A stretch of 64,000 bases of DNA, from contig NZ_MZXW01000016.1 in assembly GCF_004123905.1 (NCBI RefSeq), positions 496,001 to 560,000 of the forward strand, read 5' to 3'. Positions 42,701 to 50,801 of this stretch are shown here, one piece after another (the stretch's first letter is position 1; every line of letters begins with the position of its first letter). The position numbers were made by a program, and so were the translations under genes. The notes beneath the pieces were generated by a model, which saw only the letters and a program-made list of their open reading frames with translations, was not told the origin of the DNA and made no database searches. Source of the DNA: Bradyrhizobium betae (lineage in GTDB: Bacteria; Pseudomonadota; Alphaproteobacteria; Rhizobiales; Xanthobacteraceae).

Positions 42701-42843
42701 GGGACGAACTGCGGCGTTCTCCGCAATTCAAGTATCCCATTAGTGGGCGCAAGAAGTCCAAACAGGAAGAGCCGTCTTTGGATGAATCTCTGCTCGATCA
42801 ACCTCAGGCGACGAGGCGCCGGCATCCCAAGAAGTCTGCTTAG
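39739..42843 (+). CDS. MmeI-like Type IIL restriction-modification enzyme
   Basis: A single-chain restriction-modification protein of 1034 residues (from ATG 39739; 39769 would also fit). The N-terminal nuclease domain shows D74-x9-E84-x-K86 (GFADVWKRDHFAWEYKRK), the same spacing as the MmeI D70-x9-E80-x-K82 centre. A helical spacer leads to an adenine-N6 methyltransferase: motif I DPACGSGNFL (D386) and catalytic motif IV GNPPF (N518). The C-terminal part, from about 650, is the target-recognition domain (RRATYRERWWRHVEPRP, TTFETFPFP). It would methylate and cleave DNA at an unpredicted asymmetric site. The modification is self-contained, so no separate methylase is needed. Confidence 0.88.
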   Translation: MSIRADGLPQMTPTSFIKKWKRVSLTERQSAQEHFIDLCGLFSHPTPSEDDPTGERFAFEKGATKVGGGRGFADVWKRDHFAWEYKRKNGNLESALLQLMRYAPALESPPLQVVCDVDRFRIHTAWTNTVPVTYEVTLDDLVEPAKREILRNVFFNPEKLRPTKTRAAVTAEAADKFSTIAHRLRSRGTPEEVGHFVNQLVFCFFAQSVKLLPEALFDRILKRSAQNPDKAISYLNKLFEAMEKGGEFDLSDIAWFNGGLFDGRKALPLQSNDIGLLVAAGSLDWSLIDPTIFGTLFERFLDPDKRAQIGAHYTDPDKISKIIEPVILRPLRAEWDQAKLEIAAFLSGQRKPPMRNRPRRRMTKYEAAEEARSRYLERLRNLRILDPACGSGNFLYLALQGVKDLENKANLECEMLGLEPRLPAVGPEILRGIEVNPLAAELARTTIWIGDIQWRLRNGIHAKPKPILRKLDAIECRDALIAAGPTLFSRAGKEGTKDRPTEHCIEADWPEAEFIVGNPPFLGVRLMRQALGDAAVERLFRVYDGRVSREADLVCYWFEKARKAVHANQASRVGLVATNSIRGGANRRILEHIAVDSRIFEAWSDESWVVDGAAVRVSLVCFGKGQDALKLDNRPVATINADLSSAVDLTKARRLVENLSVAFMGDTKGGAFDVPGELARKWLCLPQNPNGKPNSDVLRPWRNGMDMTRRSRDMWIVDFGWGMSEEEASLYEAPFQYIREQVLPERAKNRRATYRERWWRHVEPRPAMWTALAKSKRYIVTPTVAKHRLFIWADSRVCPDHQLIAIARDDYTTFGVLHSRFHEAWSLQLGTWLGVGNDPRYTPTTTFETFPFPPDLAPNIQAARYSGNQHAKAIAEAARRLDDLREAWLNPADQVAIKPEVVAGYPDQILPKNAAATAVLRTRTLTSLYNSRPQWLVDAHEKLDAVVAAAYGWQAAITQDEALSNLLRLNLARETYGGSKAKSRDVGGDELRRSPQFKYPISGRKKSKQEEPSLDESLLDQPQATRRRHPKKSA

Positions 42844-43220
42844 GAGGATACCCCCGAGCGGGCGCCGCCTGGAGGCTCGGGCAGATTACTGCATCTCTCA
42901 TGCTCGTAGGAGACCGCAGTCTCGTGAAAACTCGCGCGCGTACTGTTTCGCACGTCTGACACCCCGGTCGGCCTCGCGGAGCTTCTCCTCGGCGGCACAA
43001 CGGATTAGCACGGACTGGGCGTAGTAGCTCGCGTGCAACCCGTGCGCTTGACGGAATGCCCTTGGCCTGCGCCTTACGGTCGCCCGCCCGATAGCGGAAT
43101 CTGGATGATGCGTGGGGACACAGCGCATGATCAGGCCGAATCGGCTAATAGTGAAGCCGCTAGGGGTTGATGCTGCCATCGGGCGTCCCTCTAAACCTTC
43201 GGTCGGCACCCGCCTAAGTG
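42844..43220. other. gap between convergent restriction gene and ATP-binding gene
   Basis: Apart from the possible small minus-strand gene at 42898-43179, I see nothing. It holds a lone GTGGGGACA at 43112-43120, which by itself is no more than chance would give. A transcription terminator for the two convergent genes is expected here but no strong hairpin was recognised. Confidence 0.4.
42898..43179 (-). CDS. possible small basic protein, 93 residues
   Basis: FGLIMRCVPTHHPD is followed by a basic stretch ATVRRRPRAFRQAHGLHA and the helix AAEEKLREADRGVRRAKQYA. AGAGGGAC stands about 6 bases before the ATG at 43179, which supports translation. It fills most of the 377-base gap between two convergent genes and has the same direction as the downstream ATP-binding gene. 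No family is firm. Confidence 0.35.
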   Translation of the reverse strand: MAASTPSGFTISRFGLIMRCVPTHHPDSAIGRATVRRRPRAFRQAHGLHASYYAQSVLIRCAAEEKLREADRGVRRAKQYAREFSRDCGLLRA

Positions 43221-45077
43221 TCACTCCTTGAGAAGGTATTTTTGATTGGGGTGGTTGGGCTGATCGGGATAAAGGTATTCCAGGCTTCCGGTGTTGATCA
43301 AACCGGAAAGATACTTGGTTGCAAGATAGCTTGGATTTCGATCGAGCAATCCCGCCATTTGGGAGGCAGACAACGGTTTCCACCTGCACAACTCCACAAT
43401 TGTCGCGGCCATGTGCTCGGGTGCATCCCTTCTGCCCAATGCAATGAGCTTCACCCGCACTTTGAGGCTCTCGGGCAGATCCTCAATCTTGATTTGATCG
43501 CGGGAACCTAGGGAGTTCGCTTCGATACCTAGGGAGTCCTCGTCCTTAGCTAGGGAGTTCGGGGCCAAACGGCTGATCAATTCGGATCCGGCAACGTAGT
43601 ATCTTCCAGATCCACTGCCGCGGTCCGCCAACAGGTTCGCCGTGCGAAGTTTCCTCAGGCTCTTGCTTGCTGCCAAAGTGTCAGTGCGGTTGATTTCTCG
43701 GTAAGTTTGGTTCGCGATTGCGCCAACCTCCCGGACATAAATCAGCGCGCGCCTCTGATCGTCCGTTAGGTCAAATTCTCGAAATGTTGAAAGCCACTCC
43801 CAGTCTGTTGGGCTGAGGAAATGGTGAAATAGGAATACTGCCGAGAAGCTATCTGCATCCCGGTCAGACTCGAAGGTCGGGGAGGAGAGACCAGACTCCT
43901 CCATCAGTTGCCGCATGCGACGGATGCCACTACCCTTGGTTTCAGCAAACCGCGTTTCGTGCATTACCTCGGCGATGTGGGGGTTTCGCATAATGGATGC
44001 GGGGTCATCAAAGCGCTCGACTGACTTCAGTGAGTGACCCGGATTTTTGAACTCGATACGATTTCCATAGCGTACGATCTGAACCGGTTGAGCTGATTGG
44101 TAATTCCGGTGGATGAGGCAATTTACAACGGCTTCCCGTATGGCGCGTACTGGAAGCAGTGGCAGCTCGCTGCGCTGACCATTTGCTTGGTCGTCAAATC
44201 TGAATGCGCGGGGCAGGTCGTCGAGAATTGTAGCGATGACACGGCTGGCGAGCGTAACCAGCGGGCCACGCATCTCTACAGCATCAAACTGAGCACTAAC
44301 GTTCTTGACCCAGGTATTGCCAGGTACTCGGATATAATCCACGCGGTGAGATGGATAGAGACGCCGAAGCGCCGCGGGCTTTCCAAATGTAACAAGGCCC
44401 GCAACGGTGACTCTGAGTTCTCCATCCAGCCGGTGTAGGCCGCCCAGCGCGTGGACCAGATCCTCATCACTCCAGCCTAATTCGTCGGCCGTCTCATTGG
44501 CCTCACGTCTTGATTTCCGGTAAGCCTCGATCGCTTGCGGGTCGATATCGTCGAACGTTGCGTGGGCGATGACAGTTCGGTCATAGGATGCATTTTCCTT
44601 GCCCCTAAAGAACGAGAGCATGTCTTCTTCGGAGCATCTCTGGTCGGTCGGTCCGATACGGCGATAGGCGCCCTTGGGTAGGCCTCTCGAAACGAGATAC
44701 AGCGGTTTTTGATGGGCGGGCAGCTCCGGAACGTCGATCCGAATGACGTTAGTCTTGCCGATCCGCTCTACGTGAAGGTCTGTTCGAACAGTGGTGTTGA
44801 ATATGGTCGCGCACGTCGACGCAATATCAGAGCAGACCTTGTCGGTGTCCCTCACCCCTACGGCCGAGAACATCGGGAAGAGGGAGAGCTCCTCCTTTTC
44901 GACGCCGAGCAAAATGGTCCCGCCTTCAAGGCCGGGCTCATTGGACATAGAGCAAATTGTTTCGAAGAGAGATTTGCCGACGGAAGCTTCGGCAATACTT
45001 TTTGCCTCGAGGCTTTCTGTCTCGTCGGTCTCGTTCAGCTCCGCAATCAGTTCGGCCGCTGCTTTCTTGCTGATCAC
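43221..45077 (-). CDS. AlbA_2/ATP-binding protein with C-terminal winged helices
   Basis: A 618-residue protein. Residues 10-140 resemble AlbA_2 (ETESLEAKSIAEASVGKSLFETICSMSNEPGLEGGTILLGVE), followed by an HATPase_c_4-type ATP-binding domain: REAVVNCLIHRNYQ, RIEFKNPGHS and ETKGSGIRRMRQLMEESGL. Winged helices follow (LTDDQRRALIYVREVG and RKLRTANLLADRG, then the end LSGLINTGSLEYLY). Family members act as regulators or as parts of phage defence; the role is not settled. It faces the MmeI-like gene, with its promoter near the right end of the island. Partnership with the restriction enzyme is only inferred from position. Confidence 0.8.
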   Translation of the reverse strand: MISKKAAAELIAELNETDETESLEAKSIAEASVGKSLFETICSMSNEPGLEGGTILLGVEKEELSLFPMFSAVGVRDTDKVCSDIASTCATIFNTTVRTDLHVERIGKTNVIRIDVPELPAHQKPLYLVSRGLPKGAYRRIGPTDQRCSEEDMLSFFRGKENASYDRTVIAHATFDDIDPQAIEAYRKSRREANETADELGWSDEDLVHALGGLHRLDGELRVTVAGLVTFGKPAALRRLYPSHRVDYIRVPGNTWVKNVSAQFDAVEMRGPLVTLASRVIATILDDLPRAFRFDDQANGQRSELPLLPVRAIREAVVNCLIHRNYQSAQPVQIVRYGNRIEFKNPGHSLKSVERFDDPASIMRNPHIAEVMHETRFAETKGSGIRRMRQLMEESGLSSPTFESDRDADSFSAVFLFHHFLSPTDWEWLSTFREFDLTDDQRRALIYVREVGAIANQTYREINRTDTLAASKSLRKLRTANLLADRGSGSGRYYVAGSELISRLAPNSLAKDEDSLGIEANSLGSRDQIKIEDLPESLKVRVKLIALGRRDAPEHMAATIVELCRWKPLSASQMAGLLDRNPSYLATKYLSGLINTGSLEYLYPDQPNHPNQKYLLKE

Positions 45078-45244
45078 GCGCTCTTCCCACCATTTACGCG
45101 CTTGGCGGGATATGAAGTCGCTCCCAAGCCGCTGCGCCTTCGGTTCTCGAATGCTCGGAGGCGCGAACGGAATGCGCTGCTTACCCTGTGCTTACCCGGC
45201 CGACAGCGCCTAACCTTGAAATTCAGATAACTAATTGATTTTAC

Positions 45245-45294
45245 TGGCGCACCCGACACGATTCGAACGTGTGACCTTTGCCTTCGGAGGGCAA
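45245..45294 (-). repeat. attR: 50-bp direct repeat within tRNA-Arg
   Basis: Identical over 50 bases to 14242-14291. Recombination between these two copies would excise a 31.0-kb circle and leave the intact tRNA-Arg in place. The repeat runs from the CCA end to the anticodon loop, the usual target for tyrosine integrases. Confidence 0.95.
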
Positions 45295-45321
45295 CGCTCT
45301 ATCCAGCTGAGCTACGGGTGC
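45245..45321 (-). tRNA. tRNA-Arg(CCG), intact copy at right island boundary
   Basis: Seventy-seven bases read on the minus strand: acceptor GCACCCG, D-arm AGCTCAGCTGGATAGAGC, anticodon stem TTGCC, loop CTCCGAA with anticodon CCG, GGCAA, T-arm with TTCGAATC, GGGTGC, then encoded GCCA. The 5' part (45295-45321) is chromosomal; the 3' part is restored by the island end. Confidence 0.95.
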
Positions 45322-45379
45322 AGTCGAGGTTCATTTAGCCGATTGGTGAGGGGCGGGCAACCGCTTCCGCCGTCTCCGG

Positions 45380-46429
45380 TCAGGCTGATTTGCGGGCAAT
45401 ACGGCCAGGAACCGCCTCCCGGCCGAGACCGGCGAATTCGGCGAGCAGGCGCTCGGCGCAGATGACGCGGTTGCGGCCGAGCCGTTTGGCCGCATAGAGC
45501 GCCTCGTCGGCGGCGCCCAGCAGGCGGTCGGGACTGCCATCGGCCTCTGTTGGGATGTGGCTGGCGACGCCGACGCTGAGGGTGACGTGGTCGCCGGCCC
45601 CGCTGGCGCCATGGGCGATCCGCAACGCCATGACGGCGCTGCGGATTTCGTCGGCGATGGCGCAGGCACTGTCACTATCCATGTCCGGCAGGATCAGCGC
45701 GAACTCCTCGCCGCCATAGCGGCTGGCGAGGTCGAGCGGACGCACCGCATGGCGGCTGACCACAGCGGCGACGGCGCGCAGGCACTCGTCGCCGCTCTGG
45801 TGGCCGTGGCGGTCGTTGAACAGCTTGAAATGATCGACGTCGACGAACAGCAGCGCCATCGGTTTCCGCGTCCGCTGGGCACGGGCCCATTCCGTCATCA
45901 GCATCTGGTCGAAGGCGCGGCGGTTCGACAGGCCGGTCAGTCCGTCCTTGGTGGCGAGCTCCTTCAGCGCGGTCTCGGCGCGCTTCTGGTCGGTGAGGTC
46001 GCGCAGCGTCTCCACCACGGCGATCAAATTGCCGGCCTCGTCATGGATCGGGCCGGCGTCGATGGCGAGATAAAGCTGGCTGCCGAGTTTCGGCATCACG
46101 CACCAGTTCTCCGCGGAGAAGCCGAGCCCGTTATGGCCGCGCGCGGCGTACTCCGAATAATATTCCGGCAGCTGCTCGGGCCGGTCGAGTGCGACGAGGT
46201 CGGCAAGACAGGGGCGCCTGGTCTCGTAGAAGGCCTGCCAGTGTTTCGTGGTGCCGATCACCTCGGAGGCGGCGACGCCGGTCAGCCGCTCGCAGGCCCT
46301 GTTCCAGATCACGACGCGGCGTTTCGGGTCGATCACGAAGGTCGGCACCACCAGATGCTGCATCAGCCGCACCGCATAGGAATCCGCGACGTCCACGGAT
46401 TTGGCTGAAGGCCTCGTTGGCTTGGCCAT
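45380..46429 (-). CDS. PAS-GGDEF diguanylate cyclase
   Basis: A 349-residue cytoplasmic protein: one PAS domain (about 20-150, with [24 protein letters not shown] and [20 protein letters not shown]) joined to a GGDEF domain. The active site is intact: [13 protein letters not shown], the GGEEF variant; [23 protein letters not shown] gives the metal-binding Asp. An RxxD inhibitory site is not evident. It makes cyclic-di-GMP. Its start lies 1 base from the end of the large GGDEF-EAL gene, so both are one operon. Confidence 0.9.
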   Translation of the reverse strand: MAKPTRPSAKSVDVADSYAVRLMQHLVVPTFVIDPKRRVVIWNRACERLTGVAASEVIGTTKHWQAFYETRRPCLADLVALDRPEQLPEYYSEYAARGHNGLGFSAENWCVMPKLGSQLYLAIDAGPIHDEAGNLIAVVETLRDLTDQKRAETALKELATKDGLTGLSNRRAFDQMLMTEWARAQRTRKPMALLFVDVDHFKLFNDRHGHQSGDECLRAVAAVVSRHAVRPLDLASRYGGEEFALILPDMDSDSACAIADEIRSAVMALRIAHGASGAGDHVTLSVGVASHIPTEADGSPDRLLGAADEALYAAKRLGRNRVICAERLLAEFAGLGREAVPGRIARKSA

Positions 46430-46430
46430 C

Positions 46431-49400
46431 TCAGGCTACCGCCGCGACGGGCGCGGCGTCTCCCGGGCTGAACAGCTTGCGGACTTCGGCCGCCGGCTTC
46501 GGCTTGCTGAACAGATAGCCCTGCATCTCGGTGCAGCCGAGCGCGCGCAGCATCTCGCGCTGGGCCTCGGTCTCGACGCCCTCGGCGACCGTGGTCATGT
46601 GGCTCGCGGCAGCGATATTCACCACGGCCTGCACGATGACGGGCGCGCCGCTGGTCTCCGCGATGTCGGCGACGAAGCAGCGGTCGATCTTGATCTTGTC
46701 GAACGGGAAGCGTTTCAGATAGCTCAGCGACGAATAGCCGGTGCCGAAATCGTCGAGCGCGATGCGCACGCCGATCGAGCGGAGCTGGTGCAGGATCGAG
46801 AGCGCCGCCTCGTCGTCGCGGATCAGCACGGCCTCGGTGATCTCGAGCTCGAGCCGGGAGGGGGCGAGCCCGGAGGCGGCGAGCGCGCCGGCGATCCGCA
46901 GCGCCAGCGTGTCGCATTTGAGCTGCACCGGGGAGACGTTGACCGCAACGCGCACATGCACTGGCCAGGTCGCGGCCTCGTTGCAGGCCGTGCGCAGCAC
47001 CCAGTCGCCAAGCTCGGTGATCAGGCCGGTATCCTCGGCGATCGGGATGAATTCCGCCGGCGAGATCATGCCGCGCTCAGGGTGGCGCCAGCGCAGCAGC
47101 GCCTCGCAGCCCGAGACCTCGTTGGTGCGCAAATCGACGAGCGGCTGGTAGTGGATCTCGAAGCCGCCATTCACCAGGGCCTGGCGCAGATCCTGCTCCA
47201 GGGTCAGGCGCGCCCTGGCGCTTGCGTCCATCGCCGGCTCGAAGAAGCGATGGGTGCGGCGTCCCGAAGCCTTGGCGCCGTACATCGCGAGGTCGGCGTT
47301 CTTGATGAGCTGGTCGAGATCGGTGCCGTCCTGTGGTGCCAGCGCGATGCCGATGCTGGCGTCGGTGGAGAGCTGATGGCCGAGGCAATGATAGGGCTGG
47401 CGGATCGCCTCGTAGATCCGTGTCACGAATGACAGCACGTCGGCGGAGGACTTGATTGCGGTCTGGATCACAGCGAATTCGTCGCCGCCGAGCCGTGCGA
47501 TCAGGTCGCCTCGCTTGAGGCAGCCGCGCAGGCGGGTCGCGATCGCCTTCAGCAGCTCGTCGCCGACATGATGGCCGAGCGAATCGTTGATGCCTTTGAA
47601 TTCGTCGACGTCGATATAGAGCAGTGCGAACTGCTGGCCGCCTGCGACCTTTTCCAGCTCGCGTTCGATCTGCTCGCGGAACAGCGTGCGGTTCGGCAGG
47701 TCGGTCAACGCATCGTAATGCGCCATATGCGCGATCTTCTCGTGGGCGCGCCGCCGCTCGGTGACGTCCTCGATGACGCTGATGAGGTAGCGCGGCTCGC
47801 CGGACTTGTCGCGAATGCCGATCCGGGTCGAAGTGATGTAGCGCTCGCCCTTGGTCTGGCTCTGCCAGGCGTGCTCGTCCTTGAACAATCCCCCGGGCGC
47901 CTCCAGCGCCTTGCCGTCGTCGTCGGTGACGATCCGGGCGATGGCATCCGGATACATATCGAAGGGCGTTTTGCCGATGATGACTTCGCTCGACTGGCCG
48001 AATTGCTCCTCGGCGGTCCGGTTGATCAGCAGATACTGCCGCGTCTGCGCGTCCTTCACCGTGATCTGGGAGGGAATGTGATCGATGATCTCGCGCAGGA
48101 ACATGTAGTTGCGGTCGCGCTCCTGCTCGAGATTGCGCCGCTCGGTGATCTCCTCGATCGTGGCGACCCAGCCGCCCTGCGCGAGCGGAGTGTTGATGAC
48201 CTGGAAGGCGCGGCCGTTGGGCAGCTCGTGGATCCTGGTGGAGACCGTGCCTTCGGCGACCACCCGCATCACATCGGCGCAAAACGCCTCGACGTCGCCG
48301 CTGAACGCGTCGCGCTCCTTGCGATGGCTCATGGCCTCGAGAATGTGGCAGCCGGGCTTGATGACGTCGTGGGAGAGGCCGAACATGTCGGCGTAGCGGC
48401 GGTTGCAAGTGACGATGGTGCCGCTCGCGTCGTACAGGATCAGCCCCTGCGACATGTTGTTCAAGGCGGTGTCGAGCCGCTGCCGTTCCGACTCGATCCG
48501 CTGCTGGGCCTCGCGATTCTGCCGGTCGATCTGGCGAATGATCAGATAGAGGATCAGCGCGATCACGGCGGCTGAAAGCATGGCAGTCGTGACCATGAAG
48601 CCGGTCTGCTGCCGCCAATCCGCAAGCGCAGCGCTCATGGTGTTGGTGGCGACGATGACCAGCGGAAAATGGTTCAGCGACGCCGCCGAGCCCAGCCGCT
48701 CTTCGCCGTCGAAGGGGCTTGTGACGCGAAGCGTTTGCTGGCCGCCGTGGGTCAGCACCTTCTGCATCAGCGGTGCGTTCTTGTAGCTCGTCCCGATCAT
48801 GGCTTCGACATGCGGGTAGCGCGCCAGCATCTTGCCGTCGCGGTCGAACAGCGAGATCGCCGTGCCCTCGGCGAGCGCCACGGACGCGAAATAATTCTGG
48901 TAGCTGTCCGGATCGATCCGGCGGACCATCGCCCCGAAGAAGGTGCCGTCGGTGCCGTTCAGCCGGCGCGCGACGACCGTGGTCCATTTGCCGATGAGGA
49001 AGCTGCGGACGGATTCCAGTGCGACCGACTCGGCCATCGGATTCGATTTGAACGCCTGAAAGTAGGCGCGCGTGGAGATGTTGATCTTGGGCAGCGGTTG
49101 GGATCGCGACCAGTTGATGATCTCGCCGTCGGCATCGTAGATCACGATGTCGCCGAGATAGGATACGGCGCTGATCTTGCCCCGCAGCATCTCATTGGCC
49201 GCCGGTCCTGACATGCGCTCGCGGAACATCGCGGCTGAGGTGATCTCCGGCAGCTTCATCTGCCCGATCAGGTCGGCGGCGACGACGTCGGAATCCTGGA
49301 ATTGCTGATCAAAGTGCCGCGCGATCAGCTGCACGGTGTTTTCGAGCTCGCGCTCGCGATTGGCGAGGGTCCGCTCGCGAAACTCGCCGATGGCCATGGC

Positions 49401-49541
49401 GGTGACGGTGAAGATCCCCGCGACCAGCAGCATGCCGCTCAGGGTCAGCCACAGCACGGGGCCGCGCCGCATCGCTGCCTCCCAGCCGCGTCTCGCGGCT
49501 AGGGACATTCCGGCTGCGATCCCTGTAAAGGCCTGGCGCAT
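46431..49541 (-). CDS. membrane sensor PAS-GGDEF-EAL dual c-di-GMP protein
   Basis: 1036 residues. A first membrane span (about 23-48, VLWLTLSGMLLVAGIFTVTAMAI), a periplasmic Cache-like sensor (about 50-290), a second span (TTAMLSAAVIALILYLII), two PAS domains (about 365-600), GGDEF with an intact RLGGDEFAV and EAL with intact EALLRW, IALDDFGTGYSS and KIDRCFVADI. Both synthesis and hydrolysis of c-di-GMP are thus possible, with the periplasmic sensor controlling the balance. The start at 49541 follows GGGAGGGGGA; 49577 is in frame but less likely. Confidence 0.92.
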   Translation of the reverse strand: MRQAFTGIAAGMSLAARRGWEAAMRRGPVLWLTLSGMLLVAGIFTVTAMAIGEFRERTLANRERELENTVQLIARHFDQQFQDSDVVAADLIGQMKLPEITSAAMFRERMSGPAANEMLRGKISAVSYLGDIVIYDADGEIINWSRSQPLPKINISTRAYFQAFKSNPMAESVALESVRSFLIGKWTTVVARRLNGTDGTFFGAMVRRIDPDSYQNYFASVALAEGTAISLFDRDGKMLARYPHVEAMIGTSYKNAPLMQKVLTHGGQQTLRVTSPFDGEERLGSAASLNHFPLVIVATNTMSAALADWRQQTGFMVTTAMLSAAVIALILYLIIRQIDRQNREAQQRIESERQRLDTALNNMSQGLILYDASGTIVTCNRRYADMFGLSHDVIKPGCHILEAMSHRKERDAFSGDVEAFCADVMRVVAEGTVSTRIHELPNGRAFQVINTPLAQGGWVATIEEITERRNLEQERDRNYMFLREIIDHIPSQITVKDAQTRQYLLINRTAEEQFGQSSEVIIGKTPFDMYPDAIARIVTDDDGKALEAPGGLFKDEHAWQSQTKGERYITSTRIGIRDKSGEPRYLISVIEDVTERRRAHEKIAHMAHYDALTDLPNRTLFREQIERELEKVAGGQQFALLYIDVDEFKGINDSLGHHVGDELLKAIATRLRGCLKRGDLIARLGGDEFAVIQTAIKSSADVLSFVTRIYEAIRQPYHCLGHQLSTDASIGIALAPQDGTDLDQLIKNADLAMYGAKASGRRTHRFFEPAMDASARARLTLEQDLRQALVNGGFEIHYQPLVDLRTNEVSGCEALLRWRHPERGMISPAEFIPIAEDTGLITELGDWVLRTACNEAATWPVHVRVAVNVSPVQLKCDTLALRIAGALAASGLAPSRLELEITEAVLIRDDEAALSILHQLRSIGVRIALDDFGTGYSSLSYLKRFPFDKIKIDRCFVADIAETSGAPVIVQAVVNIAAASHMTTVAEGVETEAQREMLRALGCTEMQGYLFSKPKPAAEVRKLFSPGDAAPVAAVA

Positions 49542-49715
49542 TCCCCCTCCCTGGAGGGACAGGAATACACCGCACAAATGGCGTAAAGCTTAGGAAAGCC
49601 AGTTACCTAAGCATTAATCCGGTTGCGTGGTCAGGCCGGCATGCAGCAGGGCGGGAAACACCTCGCGGTTGCGGGGTTCCCGCGACAATCGCTGCGCTGC
49701 ATCATTAATCGCGGC

Positions 49716-50801
49716 TTAATGCGAGGCGCCCGTGCTCTTGTCGCCGCCGCTATTGCGGAGACGTCCGACCACGCCGGTGGGGAAGAAATAGACGCTGGCG
49801 ATGAACAGCAGCCCGAGCCACAGCAGCCAGCGGTCGGGGTGCAGCAGTCCCGGCAGCAGCGGCAGGCCGGCTTCCGACGCCGCCTTCGAGGCGACGCCCA
49901 TCAGCGACTGCAGATAGTTCTGGGCGAGGATGAAGATGGTGGCGCCGATGATCGCACCATAGATCGTGCCCATGCCGCCGATCACCACCATCAGCAGGAT
50001 GTCCAGCATGATCGAGAAGCTGAGCGAGGTGTCGGGTCCGGCATAGCGCAGCCACAGCGCGTTCAAGATGCCGGCGCTGGCGGCGACGAGGGCCGCGAGG
50101 CAATTGGCGTAAGTCAGGTGGAACACGGTGCGGAAGCCGAGCGCCTCGGCGCGAAAGCGGTTCTCGCGGATCGCCTGGAGCACGCGCCCGAACGGCGAGT
50201 TCACGACGCGCAGCAGCGCGAGGATCATCAGGGCCGAGACGGCGAACACCAGATAGAAGGTGAGGATGCGGCCGTTGATCTCGAAGCCGAACAGGTTTTT
50301 GGAGATCAGCACGGTGCCGGGGCGAAGCAGCTCGGGCAGCTGGAAGCTGCGCCCGTCTTCGCCGCCAGTCAGCCACGACAGCTGCGAGGCCAGCACCTGG
50401 AAGGCAGAGGCGACCGCGAGCGTGATCATGGCAAAGAAGATCGCGGCGACCCGCAGCGAGAACAGGCCGATCGCAAGCGCGAGCAGCGCCGCGAGCGGCA
50501 GGCCGACGACGATGCCGGTTGCCACCGCGCCCCAGTTCGGGCCCATCCCGTACAGCGCGATCGCGATGGCGTAGCTGCCGATGCCGTAGAACATGGTGTG
50601 GGCGAACGACACCGAGCCGGTATAGCCGAGCAGCAGGTCGTAGGAGGCGACCAACGCGGCGAAGACGCAGATCTTGGCCGCGACGTTCAGCGCCTTGGCG
50701 CCCGGGAACAGGAACGGCGTCGCCGCCAGCGCGAGGATGATGACGACAAGGAGGAGAGTAAGGACGCGGCTGCGCGGCGGATCGCCTGACAAAATCATCA
50801 T
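49716..50801 (-). CDS. livM: branched-chain amino acid ABC transporter, permease LivM
   Basis: A 361-residue inner-membrane permease. Hydrophobic spans run from LTLLLVVIILALAATPFLF onward; YDLLLGYTGSVSFAHTMFYGIGSYA is the LivM/LivH signature, and FGRVLQAIRENRFRAEALGF the EAA-like loop that contacts the ATPases. SFSIMLDILLMVVIGGMGTIYGAIIG is the last core span. The start ATG overlaps the stop of livH by 4 bases. Last gene of the operon. Confidence 0.92.
   Translation of the reverse strand: MMILSGDPPRSRVLTLLLVVIILALAATPFLFPGAKALNVAAKICVFAALVASYDLLLGYTGSVSFAHTMFYGIGSYAIAIALYGMGPNWGAVATGIVVGLPLAALLALAIGLFSLRVAAIFFAMITLAVASAFQVLASQLSWLTGGEDGRSFQLPELLRPGTVLISKNLFGFEINGRILTFYLVFAVSALMILALLRVVNSPFGRVLQAIRENRFRAEALGFRTVFHLTYANCLAALVAASAGILNALWLRYAGPDTSLSFSIMLDILLMVVIGGMGTIYGAIIGATIFILAQNYLQSLMGVASKAASEAGLPLLPGLLHPDRWLLWLGLLFIASVYFFPTGVVGRLRNSGGDKSTGASH

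Larger units (their letters stand above)
14242..45294 (+). mobile_element. 31-kb genomic island integrated in tRNA-Arg(CCG)
   Basis: Bounded by the 50-bp repeat at each end. Left-end modules are integrase, AlpA-like regulator, winged-helix gene and Toprim/DUF927 primase-helicase; the middle holds mixed cargo on both strands, including phage-tail, DNA-repair and surface-modification genes; the right end has a Type IIL restriction enzyme. No capsid, terminase, portal, conjugation or relaxase gene was seen, so it is not a complete prophage or self-transmissible ICE. It resembles a phage satellite or mobilisable island. A serine recombinase at 23.8-25.3 kb may mark a second, nested insertion. Confidence 0.9.

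Noticed and set aside
43112..43120. Extra GTGGGGACA copy far from the cluster
   Set aside because: A single 9-mer match in 64 kb on both strands is expected about half the time by chance; no partner copies are near.
46401..47432. 343-codon open frame on the plus strand
   Set aside because: Antisense to the GGDEF-EAL gene; composition typical of a complementary-strand artefact.
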